64,000 bases of DNA, from contig NC_019682.1 in assembly GCF_000316575.1 (NCBI RefSeq), forward strand, positions 3,098,001 through 3,162,000, written 5' to 3'. Shown in pieces: positions 47,787 through 56,575 of this stretch. Under the pieces are notes generated by a model. That model saw only the letters and a list, made by a program, of their open reading frames with translations. It was not told the DNA's origin and searched no databases. The translations under genes were made by a program, and so were the position numbers. This stretch comes from Calothrix sp. PCC 7507 (GTDB taxonomy: Bacteria; Cyanobacteriota; Cyanobacteriia; Cyanobacteriales; Nostocaceae). Positions within the stretch are counted from its first letter, which is position 1, and each line of letters starts with the position of its first letter.

Positions 47787-49394
47787 TTAGACAGTTAAAT
47801 TTTGTGTCTTAGCTAGTAATTGGCGATGGATTTTACCTGTGGATGTACGCGGTAAGTTAGCAACAAAACGAATTAATTTTGGAGCTTTAAAGTGGGGTAA
47901 TTGTTGTTTAGCAAATTTACGAATACTATCTTCTAGTTGTGGAGATGGTGCTTGTCCTGGTTTGAGACTGATATAAGCCACAATTTGAGTTAATTGTTCG
48001 CTACCAACAAACTCCGGTGCGATCGCTACCTCCAACACCTGTGGATGCTGATGTAAGACATCTTCAATTTCCATAGGCGATATCCACTGACCATTGACTT
48101 TGAAGAGGTCATCTTTGCGTCCCATAAACCAGAAATAGCCTTCTTCATCCCGCAAATATTTATCTCCAGTTCGCATGGTATGGCCATAAATTACCTTCCT
48201 TGTCTCTGGAAGCCGATTCCAGTAACCCAGCATTAAGCTTTCTCCCTGCACTTGCAGATTACCAATTTCACCAGAAAGACAGGGAGAACCATTGTCATCT
48301 ACTACTTGGACATCATATCCAGCGATCGCCCGACCAGAACTTCCAGGCTTACACTCTTCTATACTATTGGAGAGAAAAATGTGTAAAAACTCTGTAGTTC
48401 CTATCCCTTCACAAATTTTGTGGTTGTAAATCTCCAACCATTTCTGCCAAATACTTTTAGGCAGCTGTTCTGCTGCTGATACACACAAACGCAAAGAGGA
48501 AACATCCAAAGCACAGATTTCGTTTACAGCTAGCACAGAAGCATAGACGCTGGGTATGCCAAATAGTACTGTGGGTCGATAACGCTGAATGTCAGCGATG
48601 ATATCAAAAGCATTGCTAGCATCTGATAGTACCGCGGCTGCACCAACCGCCATTGGCATGTATAGGGTATTCCCTAAGCCATAAGCAAAAGGCATCTTAG
48701 CGACTGAATAGGTAATGTCATCTGCATGTAGGCCAAGAATTGCTTTGCCATAATATTCTGCACACACCACCATGCTTTGATGGAGGTGAATTACACCCTT
48801 GGGACGACCAGTGCTACCAGAAGTGTAGAGCCAAAAAGCTGGTTCGTGAGGTGAAGTATCTGCACATGGCAAAAGTTCATCTTGTTCAGTCAGTAAGGAT
48901 ATGAATGACTTTTCCCCATCCACGAGCAGCAAATGACGCAACAACTGAGATGTGATTGGTGCTAGTTTCTCTTGCCATTGTTTAGTTGTGAGTAAAATCT
49001 TGGCACGAGAATCCTGTAGGATATATCGGATATCATCAACACTACTAGCCGTGTTGATTGGAACTGGCACAGCACCCAGCCAGATAGCACCCCAGAAAGC
49101 AAATACAAACTCTGGACTGTCTGGGAGTAAGATGGCTATGCGATTTTCCCGCTCTAGATTGAGATCAGACAATACCCTAGCAGTACGCTGCACAAAGCTG
49201 CTGACTTGTGCATAAGTGTATGTCTCATCTTGATAATAAAAGGCTATTTTTTCACCTCGTCGTTGTTGGAGGTTGCTCTCTATAAAGTGAGCAGCGACAT
49301 TAAAGACTTGAGGCAACTTTGTAGAAATGCCATCCATCTGACGATTTTCCTTGATACTTATTAGTTGCTCAAACTGGAATCTAAAATTAGCCAT
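47787..49394 (-). CDS. Aryl AMP-ligase, benzoate-CoA-ligase-like
   Basis: A 535 aa adenylate-forming enzyme of the benzoate-CoA ligase family: FWLYTSGSTGRPKGVIHLHQ, MPFAYGLGNTLYMPM, CEGIGTTEFLHIF, RTGDKYLRDEEGYFWFMGR and the C-terminal TSTGKIHRQLL with the catalytic Lys. Between an aryl carrier protein gene and a salicylate synthase gene, its likely job is to activate salicylate and load it on the carrier. It is not of the usual DhbE/YbtE/MbtA type by eye. An internal ATG (MDGISTK, near 49337) is an alternative start, since the first 19 residues look atypical for the family. Confidence 0.88.
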   Translation of the reverse strand: MANFRFQFEQLISIKENRQMDGISTKLPQVFNVAAHFIESNLQQRRGEKIAFYYQDETYTYAQVSSFVQRTARVLSDLNLERENRIAILLPDSPEFVFAFWGAIWLGAVPVPINTASSVDDIRYILQDSRAKILLTTKQWQEKLAPITSQLLRHLLLVDGEKSFISLLTEQDELLPCADTSPHEPAFWLYTSGSTGRPKGVIHLHQSMVVCAEYYGKAILGLHADDITYSVAKMPFAYGLGNTLYMPMAVGAAAVLSDASNAFDIIADIQRYRPTVLFGIPSVYASVLAVNEICALDVSSLRLCVSAAEQLPKSIWQKWLEIYNHKICEGIGTTEFLHIFLSNSIEECKPGSSGRAIAGYDVQVVDDNGSPCLSGEIGNLQVQGESLMLGYWNRLPETRKVIYGHTMRTGDKYLRDEEGYFWFMGRKDDLFKVNGQWISPMEIEDVLHQHPQVLEVAIAPEFVGSEQLTQIVAYISLKPGQAPSPQLEDSIRKFAKQQLPHFKAPKLIRFVANLPRTSTGKIHRQLLAKTQNLTV

Positions 49395-49469
49395 TTCTGC
49401 GCCGAGATGCGCTTACGTCAAGTAGTCGAGGACATAATATAGGACTCCTATTTGATTTTTGAACTATAC

Positions 49470-49518
49470 GTAGGGTGGGCACTGCCCACCACATCCAGGG
49501 TTTGGTGGGCAGTGCTAC
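49470..49518. repeat. Dispersed palindromic repeat (GTAGGGTGGGC family), second copy
   Basis: GTAGGGTGGGCACTGCCCAC and the inverted GGTGGGCAGTGC lie in the 260 bp spacer between the carrier protein gene and the ligase gene. AATCAAATCGGATT (near 49540) is the inverse of sequence flanking the first copy at 14900. Confidence 0.65.
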
Positions 49519-49653
49519 AGATACTTAGATTTGTTCAATAATCAAATCGGATTGCTATACCAATTGGAAAAATAATGGCTACAGATGGACAAAAACCCAA
49601 ATGTAGCAGGCAGTTGCTAATCTAAAATCAAAAATGGTATGAGTAATCTTTTA

Positions 49654-49899
49654 TCAGGTGTTAGTAGCGATCGCATCTGCGACTAAATTACAAAGTTCAC
49701 CCAGTGTGATGTCATTTCGAGATAGCAGCTTGATATTGACTCCCAGTTGACGTTTCAATCTCAAGGCTATTTCTACTGTTTCCACAGAATCAATTTGCAA
49801 ATTGCTTTGCAGGTAGGTTTTTTCATGAAGTAACTCTTCTGCAACCCCCAAATCAATCAATATTGCCTTGAGAGTATTCATTATGTTGGGAGTATCCAT
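49654..49899 (-). CDS. Discrete acyl/aryl carrier protein
   Basis: An 81 aa carrier protein. Helix II begins with the phosphopantetheine attachment site in LQIDSVETVEIALRL (DSVE). It is the first gene of the minus-strand biosynthetic operon. The spacer of 260 bp before the ligase is filled by repeats. The most likely role is to carry salicylate from the AMP ligase to a condensing domain. A phosphopantetheinyl transferase is not in the window. Confidence 0.85.
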   Translation of the reverse strand: MDTPNIMNTLKAILIDLGVAEELLHEKTYLQSNLQIDSVETVEIALRLKRQLGVNIKLLSRNDITLGELCNLVADAIATNT

Positions 49900-50603
49900 G
49901 CAGTAAAATTTCCTTAAATTCGTGTAGCAGTCACAACTGCATTCAAGTAGTTGGCGATTTTTTACTCCCTTCAGGGTTTTAGCCCAAAATTATAATTGCT
50001 TCTCAAAACCAGCCTTTTCTCACAAGATTCCAGTAGAACCTGATGGGAAAACTCTTGAATATACTTCAATGCTGCGCTGCTTTGTGAGAAATACTATGCG
50101 ATCGCTAGCTAGTCAGCAAGCACATATTTTTATCGTCAACTTATTGCAAGTCTTTTTCAATACTTTGCCCAGTCTAGTGGAATCTGATTTTATTTGCAAC
50201 TATATAGACTATAGATAATTCTTATCAAATAGATTTGTCTAGAGTAGACATAGCTATCTTATCAAAAAATACGTCTTAAGATAGATGCTAAATATTCTAT
50301 ATGTCAAATCACGCTTGAATAAGCGCGATCTCTGCAATTGTTTTGTAGTCAACGGCAGATTTTTTAGGTATTGATTCAGAGGTATTAGAGAAATATCTCA
50401 TTGCAGATAGGTGTCGCTAAATGACTAGAATCACTACTTTTTCATAACTTATCAAAACTTTTTGTCACTAAAAGATGATAATAGTTTGCAATTGTTTCTT
50501 AATTTCATGTAAGATTTATTCTCAAATAAGTGACCAGTCATCCCAGTAAATTGTGGTAATTACATGTATCAGGGATGACTATTTTATCAATAGTACTTAA
50601 GGT
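49900..50603. promoter_or_regulatory. Divergent control region between biosynthetic operon and TonB receptor
   Basis: About 700 bp, AT-rich, without a gene. A Fur-box-like imperfect dyad GATAATTCTTATC lies at 50214-50226 and continues with AAATAGAT. Close to the receptor start is a perfect 9 bp inverted repeat AGTCATCCC (50536-50544) with GGGATGACT (50572-50580), 23 bp before the ATG; it could form a stem in the 5' UTR or be an operator. Two divergent promoters are expected, but I cannot place their boxes with confidence. Confidence 0.5.
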
Positions 50604-53252
50604 ATGGGACAGCAAATGATATTAAGGCAGTTGTTGAAAATTGGGTCAGTGACGGCTTGTTTCTGGCTGTGCATGGCAAATCTGGCAATGTCTCAGTCAT
50701 TACCCAGTCAACAGCTACAAGGCAAATCTGCGCTTACTAAAGCACTACGCAATTCTAGGGCAATTAGAGAAATTCCTCTGACTAGGGCACAAATACTTGC
50801 ACAGTCACCAGCCCCAGAAGTTGTATCAGTGACGGGAGTCAAAGCCAATCCTACTGACAAAGGTATGGAGTTGATTTTACAAACATCCATTGGGGAAGAC
50901 TTGCAAATCACAAATCGCAGTGCTGGTAATAGCTTTATTGCTGATATTCCCAATACTCAACTGCGTTTACCTAGTGGCGAGGCATTCACATTCCGCTCTG
51001 AGAAACCAATTGCAGGTATTACTGAGATAACGGTTACTAACTTTGATGCTAGTACTATCCGAGTGACAGTGACGGGTGAAACAAGCACACCAATTGTTGA
51101 GTTGTTTGACAGTCCAGAAGAGGGTTTGATTTTTGGTGTTGCGAGTGCAGTCGCTTCTAAGCCTTCACAACAACCTGAAACGAGCAAGCCAGAGAGTGAA
51201 ACTCAACCTAATCAACCATCAGCACAGGGTGATGCACCGATTGAAATAGTAGTCACAGGTGAACAAGATGGATATCGCGTACCTAACGCCACAAGTGCAA
51301 CTAGAACTGATACACCATTACGTGACATTCCGGCCTCAATTCAGGTAGTTCCCCGACAGATTCTTGAAGAACAACAAATAACCCGACTAGATGAAGCACT
51401 CCGCAACGTTAGTGGTGTGACAGCAGATAATTTTGCTGGGGTTTTTACGAGATTTACTGTTCGTGGCTTCGACGGTGCGCCGATCCTCCGAGATGGTTTC
51501 CGACAATATGGCACCTTTCAAGTGATTCCAGAAACAGCAAATCTTGAAGGTATTGAAGTCCTTAAAGGCCCAGCTTCCATCTTGTATGGTGATATTGAAC
51601 CAGGTGGCTTGATTAACGTGGTCAATAAAAAGCCTTTGTCTGAACCTTTTTATGCAGCAGAATTGCAAGCAGGAAGTGATGGTTTCTTTGGGCCTCGCAT
51701 TGATATTTCGGGACCTCTAACCGACGATCGCAATCTACTTTATCGACTGAACGCATTGTATAGACGAGATGATGGATTTCGGGGCTATAGTCAGCCCAAC
51801 GAACGATTATTTGTTGCACCAACTGCAACTTGGAAAATTAGCGATCGCACCAATCTCACTGTCGGATTGGAGTATACCGAAGACGAACGACCATTTGATG
51901 CGGGTTTAGTCGCCTTTGGGAATGGTGTCGTCAATGTTCCACGCGATCGCATCATTAACGAACCAGAGGACAGAAGCGAACAGAGCCTTTTCAATGTCGG
52001 CTACAGTCTAGAGCATCGTTTCAGCGACAAATGGAAAATCAACAACGCATTCCGATATTTCAGTCAAGATTATCTCACAGCTTTTTATTTTCCCGCTTCA
52101 TTTAACCAGTCCACTGGCATTCTGCAACGCTCATTCAATACAAGAGATATCGACATTCAAACCTATAACTTCCAGACTAATATTATAGGAGAGTTTGCCA
52201 CAGGTGCAGTTAATCACAAACTCATATTTGGCGTGGATTTGAATCACCAAAATCAAGATTTCTTTGGACAGTTTGCTCCTGGTTCTTCCCTAAATATTTT
52301 TAATCCAATTTACGGAGCTACTGCTAGGCCTAATTTAGCCACTTTACCAGTACTCGTTAATTTCACACAAAAATCAGACAGGCTAGGTATCTATCTACAA
52401 GATCAAATTTCACTGCTAGACAATTTAAAGCTACTGGCGGGTTTGCGCTACGACACTGTAGACCAAAAAACCATCAACAACCCAACATCTTTTAATCCTC
52501 GCAGTTCGGAAACAACCCAAAATGATGATGCTGTGACTCCACGTTTGGGGATTGTTTATCAACCCATTAAAGAACTTTCTCTTTACGCCAGCTATTCAAA
52601 ATCTTTCACCCCCAATTCCGGGACTACAGTCAGTGGTAATACTCTTGAACCCGAAAGGGGACAGGGATATGAAGTAGGTGCAAAAGCCGAACTCTTTGGG
52701 GGCAAACTGTCTGCGACTTTAGCGTATTTCGATATTACCAAACAGAATGTTGCTAAAGCTGATCCTAACTTTCCTAACTTTTCGATCGCTAGCGGTGAAG
52801 AACGCAGCCAGGGTATTGAACTTGATATAGTCGGAAAAATATTACCAGGGTGGAATATCTTTGCGGCTTACGCCTATACCGATGCGGAAATTAAACAGGA
52901 TACGAATAACAATCTCATTGGTAAGCGACTTTTTAACGTTCCTCAACACAACGCTAGTTTATGGACAACCTATACCATTCAAAAAGGTAGTTTGTCAGGA
53001 TTAGGCTTTGGGATTGGATTTAACTATGTTAGCGATCGCCAAGGAGATCAAGCAAACACATATCAATTAGGTAGTTACTTTCTCACTAATGCTGCTCTTT
53101 TTTATCAACGAGACAACTACCGATTTGCTATCAACTTCAAAAACCTTTTCGATGTCGAATATTTTAGCGCTTCCAATTCTGGTAGTAGAACCAGTGGTAT
53201 TGAACCTGGCGCACCTTTGACTATCCTTGGTTCAATTTCAGTGCAGTTTTAA
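50604..53252 (+). CDS. TonB-dependent siderophore receptor with N-terminal AMIN domain
   Basis: An 882 aa outer-membrane receptor. The signal peptide (about 1-30, CFWLCMANLAMSQS) is followed by an AMIN domain (about 75-180), frequent in cyanobacterial receptors, then a linker rich in Pro, Gln and Ser. A TonB box is present (IEIVVTGEQ). The plug follows (DIPASIQVVPRQILEEQ to VLKGPASILYGDIEPGGLINVV), then a 22-strand barrel ending in the C-terminal aromatic residue (ILGSISVQF). This plug belongs to the siderophore (FhuA/FpvA/FoxA-like) receptors. Divergent transcription from the biosynthetic operon points to uptake of its ferric product. A second ATG at 50616 is possible. Confidence 0.93.
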   Translation: MGQQMILRQLLKIGSVTACFWLCMANLAMSQSLPSQQLQGKSALTKALRNSRAIREIPLTRAQILAQSPAPEVVSVTGVKANPTDKGMELILQTSIGEDLQITNRSAGNSFIADIPNTQLRLPSGEAFTFRSEKPIAGITEITVTNFDASTIRVTVTGETSTPIVELFDSPEEGLIFGVASAVASKPSQQPETSKPESETQPNQPSAQGDAPIEIVVTGEQDGYRVPNATSATRTDTPLRDIPASIQVVPRQILEEQQITRLDEALRNVSGVTADNFAGVFTRFTVRGFDGAPILRDGFRQYGTFQVIPETANLEGIEVLKGPASILYGDIEPGGLINVVNKKPLSEPFYAAELQAGSDGFFGPRIDISGPLTDDRNLLYRLNALYRRDDGFRGYSQPNERLFVAPTATWKISDRTNLTVGLEYTEDERPFDAGLVAFGNGVVNVPRDRIINEPEDRSEQSLFNVGYSLEHRFSDKWKINNAFRYFSQDYLTAFYFPASFNQSTGILQRSFNTRDIDIQTYNFQTNIIGEFATGAVNHKLIFGVDLNHQNQDFFGQFAPGSSLNIFNPIYGATARPNLATLPVLVNFTQKSDRLGIYLQDQISLLDNLKLLAGLRYDTVDQKTINNPTSFNPRSSETTQNDDAVTPRLGIVYQPIKELSLYASYSKSFTPNSGTTVSGNTLEPERGQGYEVGAKAELFGGKLSATLAYFDITKQNVAKADPNFPNFSIASGEERSQGIELDIVGKILPGWNIFAAYAYTDAEIKQDTNNNLIGKRLFNVPQHNASLWTTYTIQKGSLSGLGFGIGFNYVSDRQGDQANTYQLGSYFLTNAALFYQRDNYRFAINFKNLFDVEYFSASNSGSRTSGIEPGAPLTILGSISVQF

Positions 53253-53337
53253 TTGCAAAGAAAAGCCACAGACTCTGTAACTACAGCATTGAAATCGTCT
53301 GTCAAACCTCTCGCTGATCCCAAAATCTCGTCGTCAT

Positions 53338-53458
53338 TAGTGGTCTGTCCTATTAATTTTGATGGTCATGTGTGTTTGTAGTCAGGACTTTAGTCCTTGA
53401 TTTTTAAGCACTAAAGTGCTTACTACGAACCTATCAAAACTTTTGGGACAGACCACTA
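53338..53458. mobile_element. MITE-like element, 121 bp
   Basis: TAGTGGTCTGTCC (53338-53350) is exactly mirrored at 53446-53458. Inside lie two more palindromes, GGACTTTAGTCC and AGCACTAAAGTGCT. The ends are TA. It occupies the space between the receptor gene and the convergent ferredoxin-like gene and stops one base before the latter's stop codon. Its hairpins may act as a shared terminator. Confidence 0.7.
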
Positions 53459-53459
53459 T

Positions 53460-54506
53460 TTAATCTTGACCACACTCAGCACTCTTTATTAAATGGCTAA
53501 CACGATACTGTTTGATCGGCTCTAGTTGTATCGGCTTTGTTGAGTTTAATGCACTCATGACCTCACCTAGGACTTCTATTCTAGCTTCATAGATACCTGA
53601 TTTACTACCATCTTTTGCTTGGAAATTAATACGTACTTCAGCCCAATTAGCTTCATGCTTGCCATCAACTTCTTCTTGTGCAACTACTTCTCCAGCTTTT
53701 AAATAATCAAACCAAGTCCATCCTAATTGCATCCAGATTTCGCGTTCAGCTATTTGCTCAAATTTAGTCAAACCCGACCATCCCCGGTAGTATTTACGCA
53801 AGTCAGAGTAAGAACCATTTTGCTGAATCAGTAAATCCAGCACTTGTGGTTCTAAATGTCCCCATAACCGTCCTTGAGGAAAGTCAGCTAGAGTTGGAGC
53901 AAACTGATGACCCCCAAAGTGACTGGTTTGCCATACTCTTAATTGTCCGTTGGCAACTGCAGCATATTTCTGACGTAATCGACGATACAAAGGTGTGCCA
54001 AACCGACCACAAGCAAGGTCAATTTGTGCATGAGTACAAACCAATATTTCACGAATATGGTTAGTTTGCTGCTGATATTGCTGGAACCTTGGTAAATCGT
54101 TAGGGTGATTGACAGATTGATTGAGGATTGCTGTAATTAAATTTATTGTTTCCCCCTCGGGAACAAGATATTCTTGTTTCTCAAATTGGGCAAACATTTG
54201 AGCAGGACGATAGTAATATATTATGCGGGTAAAATTTGGGATAGAATATTCACGATCAGGAGCAATTAACATTGGTCTGAGATTGATTCCATGCTGAAAA
54301 ACTACTTGTTGGAATCCAGTCATCAGGGTCTTCAGTATTGAGTTTTGCTGAAAAAATTCTAACTTCCAAGGTTGCTTAAATTCCATAATCAGCCAGTGAT
54401 CACAAGTTACGGCTGTCCCAATTGGGTCTTCTGAGTTGGCTTTGGAAACTATTGAGCAAAAACGACAATCTGTCAGGTCAATTTGTTGAGCATTTTGAGT
54501 TTGCAT
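53460..54506 (-). CDS. Thioredoxin-like [2Fe-2S] ferredoxin, sucrase/ferredoxin-like (Apd1 type)
   Basis: A 348 aa protein of the sucraseferredoxin-like family. Residues about 150-215 contain CX8C (C-THAQIDLA-C), then 29 residues, then HFGGH. This is the CX8C...HxGGH pattern described for yeast Apd1, where two Cys and two His bind a [2Fe-2S] cluster in a thioredoxin-like fold. RLWGHLEPQVLD follows. The N-terminal CRFCSIVS and the rest match cyanobacterial members. It has no signal peptide, so it is cytosolic. Set between a siderophore receptor and an inner-membrane carrier, it may reduce or release siderophore-bound iron; that is inference. Confidence 0.82.
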   Translation of the reverse strand: MQTQNAQQIDLTDCRFCSIVSKANSEDPIGTAVTCDHWLIMEFKQPWKLEFFQQNSILKTLMTGFQQVVFQHGINLRPMLIAPDREYSIPNFTRIIYYYRPAQMFAQFEKQEYLVPEGETINLITAILNQSVNHPNDLPRFQQYQQQTNHIREILVCTHAQIDLACGRFGTPLYRRLRQKYAAVANGQLRVWQTSHFGGHQFAPTLADFPQGRLWGHLEPQVLDLLIQQNGSYSDLRKYYRGWSGLTKFEQIAEREIWMQLGWTWFDYLKAGEVVAQEEVDGKHEANWAEVRINFQAKDGSKSGIYEARIEVLGEVMSALNSTKPIQLEPIKQYRVSHLIKSAECGQD

Positions 54507-54627
54507 ATTATTTATCTCAAGACAATTTTAGGAACTTTTCAGATAGTTATAGCCAGTTTCTATCTACTTCAGACTAAAAGCAAAAATGTTTTCCAGCATC
54601 AAATCTGCTTGGCAATAGTTAATATAT

Positions 54628-55920
54628 TTATGCAGATATTTTCTTAATACTTTGAATATCAGTTGCCAGCAGTAATTTTGTCCCTAAAATCATACTGATC
54701 AGTGCGATCGCCATGCTAACTGTGAAAACTCCTTTGTATCCAATCACTCTTGCCAGTAGACCCCCGATGGCCGCAGCTATAGTACCCGCAAAGTAAACTA
54801 TTGAATTTTGAAAAGTATAGTCAGATCCAGCCGTTTCTTTCCGGCTTTTATCCATCATGATTGTGGACGTAGTGATGGCTATGAGTCCACTAGTGATACT
54901 AGTAACCACTATTACTAAATAAAGAATAGGTAAACTAGTTATGTTAAACGCCGGTAGTAGAAAAGCAGCTCTAGCAACAACCCAGAATGAGCCAAACAAC
55001 AAAAGACTACGCTTTCGCCCTAAAGAATTAATAAAAACACCTGCTAACAAACCACCAATCATTGTAGTGCATATACTCACAATTCCTAGTAACCACCCTA
55101 TCTCCTCTAAAGACAAGCCAATATCTACTAACAGAGGACGAAACATAATAAGTGCCATAGCATTGCTTGCTATATAAAGGAATAAAAATAGCAACCAATA
55201 CCACATCCCAGGAAGATTGCAAAAGTTGACAAATGTTTTGAAGTAGGAAATAGGAAATAAAAGCATATTTCCTGCTTCAATTAATGGTTTTTCATTGTAA
55301 CTTGCGGCTTGTTTATTTGTGATATTTACTGCTCTATCTTCTATGATTTTTTCTTGGTATAAAAATATGGGAATCATTGCTAAAACCACAATCAATGCTA
55401 TAGTCAGTAGGATATTCCTCCATCCCCACCTACTTAGCAGAATTAGAAATCCTCCACCTGCAAGAATACCTCCCAAAGCATTCCCTAGCCCTTGTATGGC
55501 ATTACCTAAACCTCGCTCTTGTGGTTCTAATAGACTAATCGCCAGAGCATCTGTTGCAATGTCTTGACTAGCTCCAGCAAAAAATAATAGCCCCATACAA
55601 ATGAGCAAGCTAGTTAAGTTTTTTTGGATATCCAAAAAAGCACAAATAACTGTAATCCCCACAATCAAAAACTGAAAGCAGATAATCCAGAATCGATAAT
55701 GTCCCCAACGAGTAAAGCCATAACGATCAATCACAGGTGACCAAAGAAATTTCAGCGCCATTGGCAGACTTACAACAGGAAGCAAACCAATAACCTCTAA
55801 AGAAAGACCTTGCTGACGCAGTAAAACAGGTAGAGATTGAGAGAGAAAAAATGCGGGCATGTACTGTGATACATATAAGCTGCCGATTAAAGTGAATTTC
55901 TTGAGGTTCTTGGTAGTCAT
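54628..55920 (-). CDS. MFS transporter, AmpG/RhtX/FptX-like siderophore carrier
   Basis: A 430 aa protein with about twelve membrane helices. The helix-4 region GASQDIATDALAISLL and the start LPVLLRQQGLSLEVIGLL are like AmpG-type MFS permeases, the branch that includes RhtX (rhizobactin) and FptX (pyochelin) siderophore importers. It is 121 bp upstream of the ferredoxin-like gene on the same strand and probably co-transcribed with it. With the TonB receptor it gives an uptake route without an ABC importer. The alternative is an AmpG-like muropeptide permease, which the context makes less likely. Confidence 0.82.
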   Translation of the reverse strand: MTTKNLKKFTLIGSLYVSQYMPAFFLSQSLPVLLRQQGLSLEVIGLLPVVSLPMALKFLWSPVIDRYGFTRWGHYRFWIICFQFLIVGITVICAFLDIQKNLTSLLICMGLLFFAGASQDIATDALAISLLEPQERGLGNAIQGLGNALGGILAGGGFLILLSRWGWRNILLTIALIVVLAMIPIFLYQEKIIEDRAVNITNKQAASYNEKPLIEAGNMLLFPISYFKTFVNFCNLPGMWYWLLFLFLYIASNAMALIMFRPLLVDIGLSLEEIGWLLGIVSICTTMIGGLLAGVFINSLGRKRSLLLFGSFWVVARAAFLLPAFNITSLPILYLVIVVTSITSGLIAITTSTIMMDKSRKETAGSDYTFQNSIVYFAGTIAAAIGGLLARVIGYKGVFTVSMAIALISMILGTKLLLATDIQSIKKISA

Positions 55921-56045
55921 TACTGAAACAGAGTGCTAGCGTACTTGAATCAAATTATTTGGTCGGTAAAAGTTGCTCTAAATTTAATTTTTCCTTTTAA
56001 CTCTATTAGGCTGCAACTGGGTGCATCCCAAGTTTTATAAACAGC

Positions 56046-56066
56046 CCACAGGCGTCTAGCCTGTGG
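56046..56066. repeat. Dispersed palindrome CCACAGGC/GCCTGTGG
   Basis: An 8 bp perfect inverted repeat with a 5 bp loop in the spacer upstream of the MFS gene. Apart from this and the sites listed separately, 55921-56547 shows nothing I can call a gene. Confidence 0.5.
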
Positions 56067-56547
56067 CCATAAATACGAAGTCTGCGTCCGCAGGTTTTGC
56101 TTATGTAGCAATACCTTAGAAGGGTATTGATTAAAAAAGTGGGATACTTCCAGCGCGACTAATCATCACACCCTTTGCTATTCCTGTACAATCAGAAGTT
56201 TGTAATAAAAAAGCAAATGTTTTTCGAGCAATAACAGGTTATTGCTAAGAATTTTCTATTCTCTCTACAAGATTGTTGGTGAAGATTTTAAGTCGGGTTT
56301 CCCGTCATTGTCGGCAGTATTTCAGGCTTTATTAAGTCGAGTGGAAGCACTATATTTAATCCTTGTGTCTTGACTTCTGGGATTTAGGTCTCAAATTTTG
56401 GTGATTAGTTTAGCTAATTGCTGATAGTTGCGATGCTGTATAAACGCCAATAGTGGCGATTTAGCAAGACAATTTTGCTAGCTTATTGAGACTAGTTTTT
56501 ATTTGCTACAGCTTAACATAGCGAAAATCAATAGTCTTGGCAATAGT

Positions 56548-56575
56548 ATTATTGATAATAATTATTATCAATAAT
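56548..56575. promoter_or_regulatory. fur box (putative): Perfect 28 bp palindrome, Fur-box-like
   Basis: A perfect 28 bp palindrome with the core GATAATAATTATTATC (56554-56569), close to the Fur consensus GATAATGATAATCATTATC. It lies about 630 bp upstream of the MFS gene and 20 bp before a weak plus-strand frame (56595-56843) that I do not accept as a gene. It may regulate a lost gene, a small RNA, or the carrier operon at a distance. An AT-rich hairpin with no regulatory role is the alternative. Confidence 0.45.

Noticed and set aside
50471-50490. Second Fur-like match upstream of the TonB receptor (GATGATAATAG)
   Set aside because: Only one half resembles the consensus and no dyad is present.
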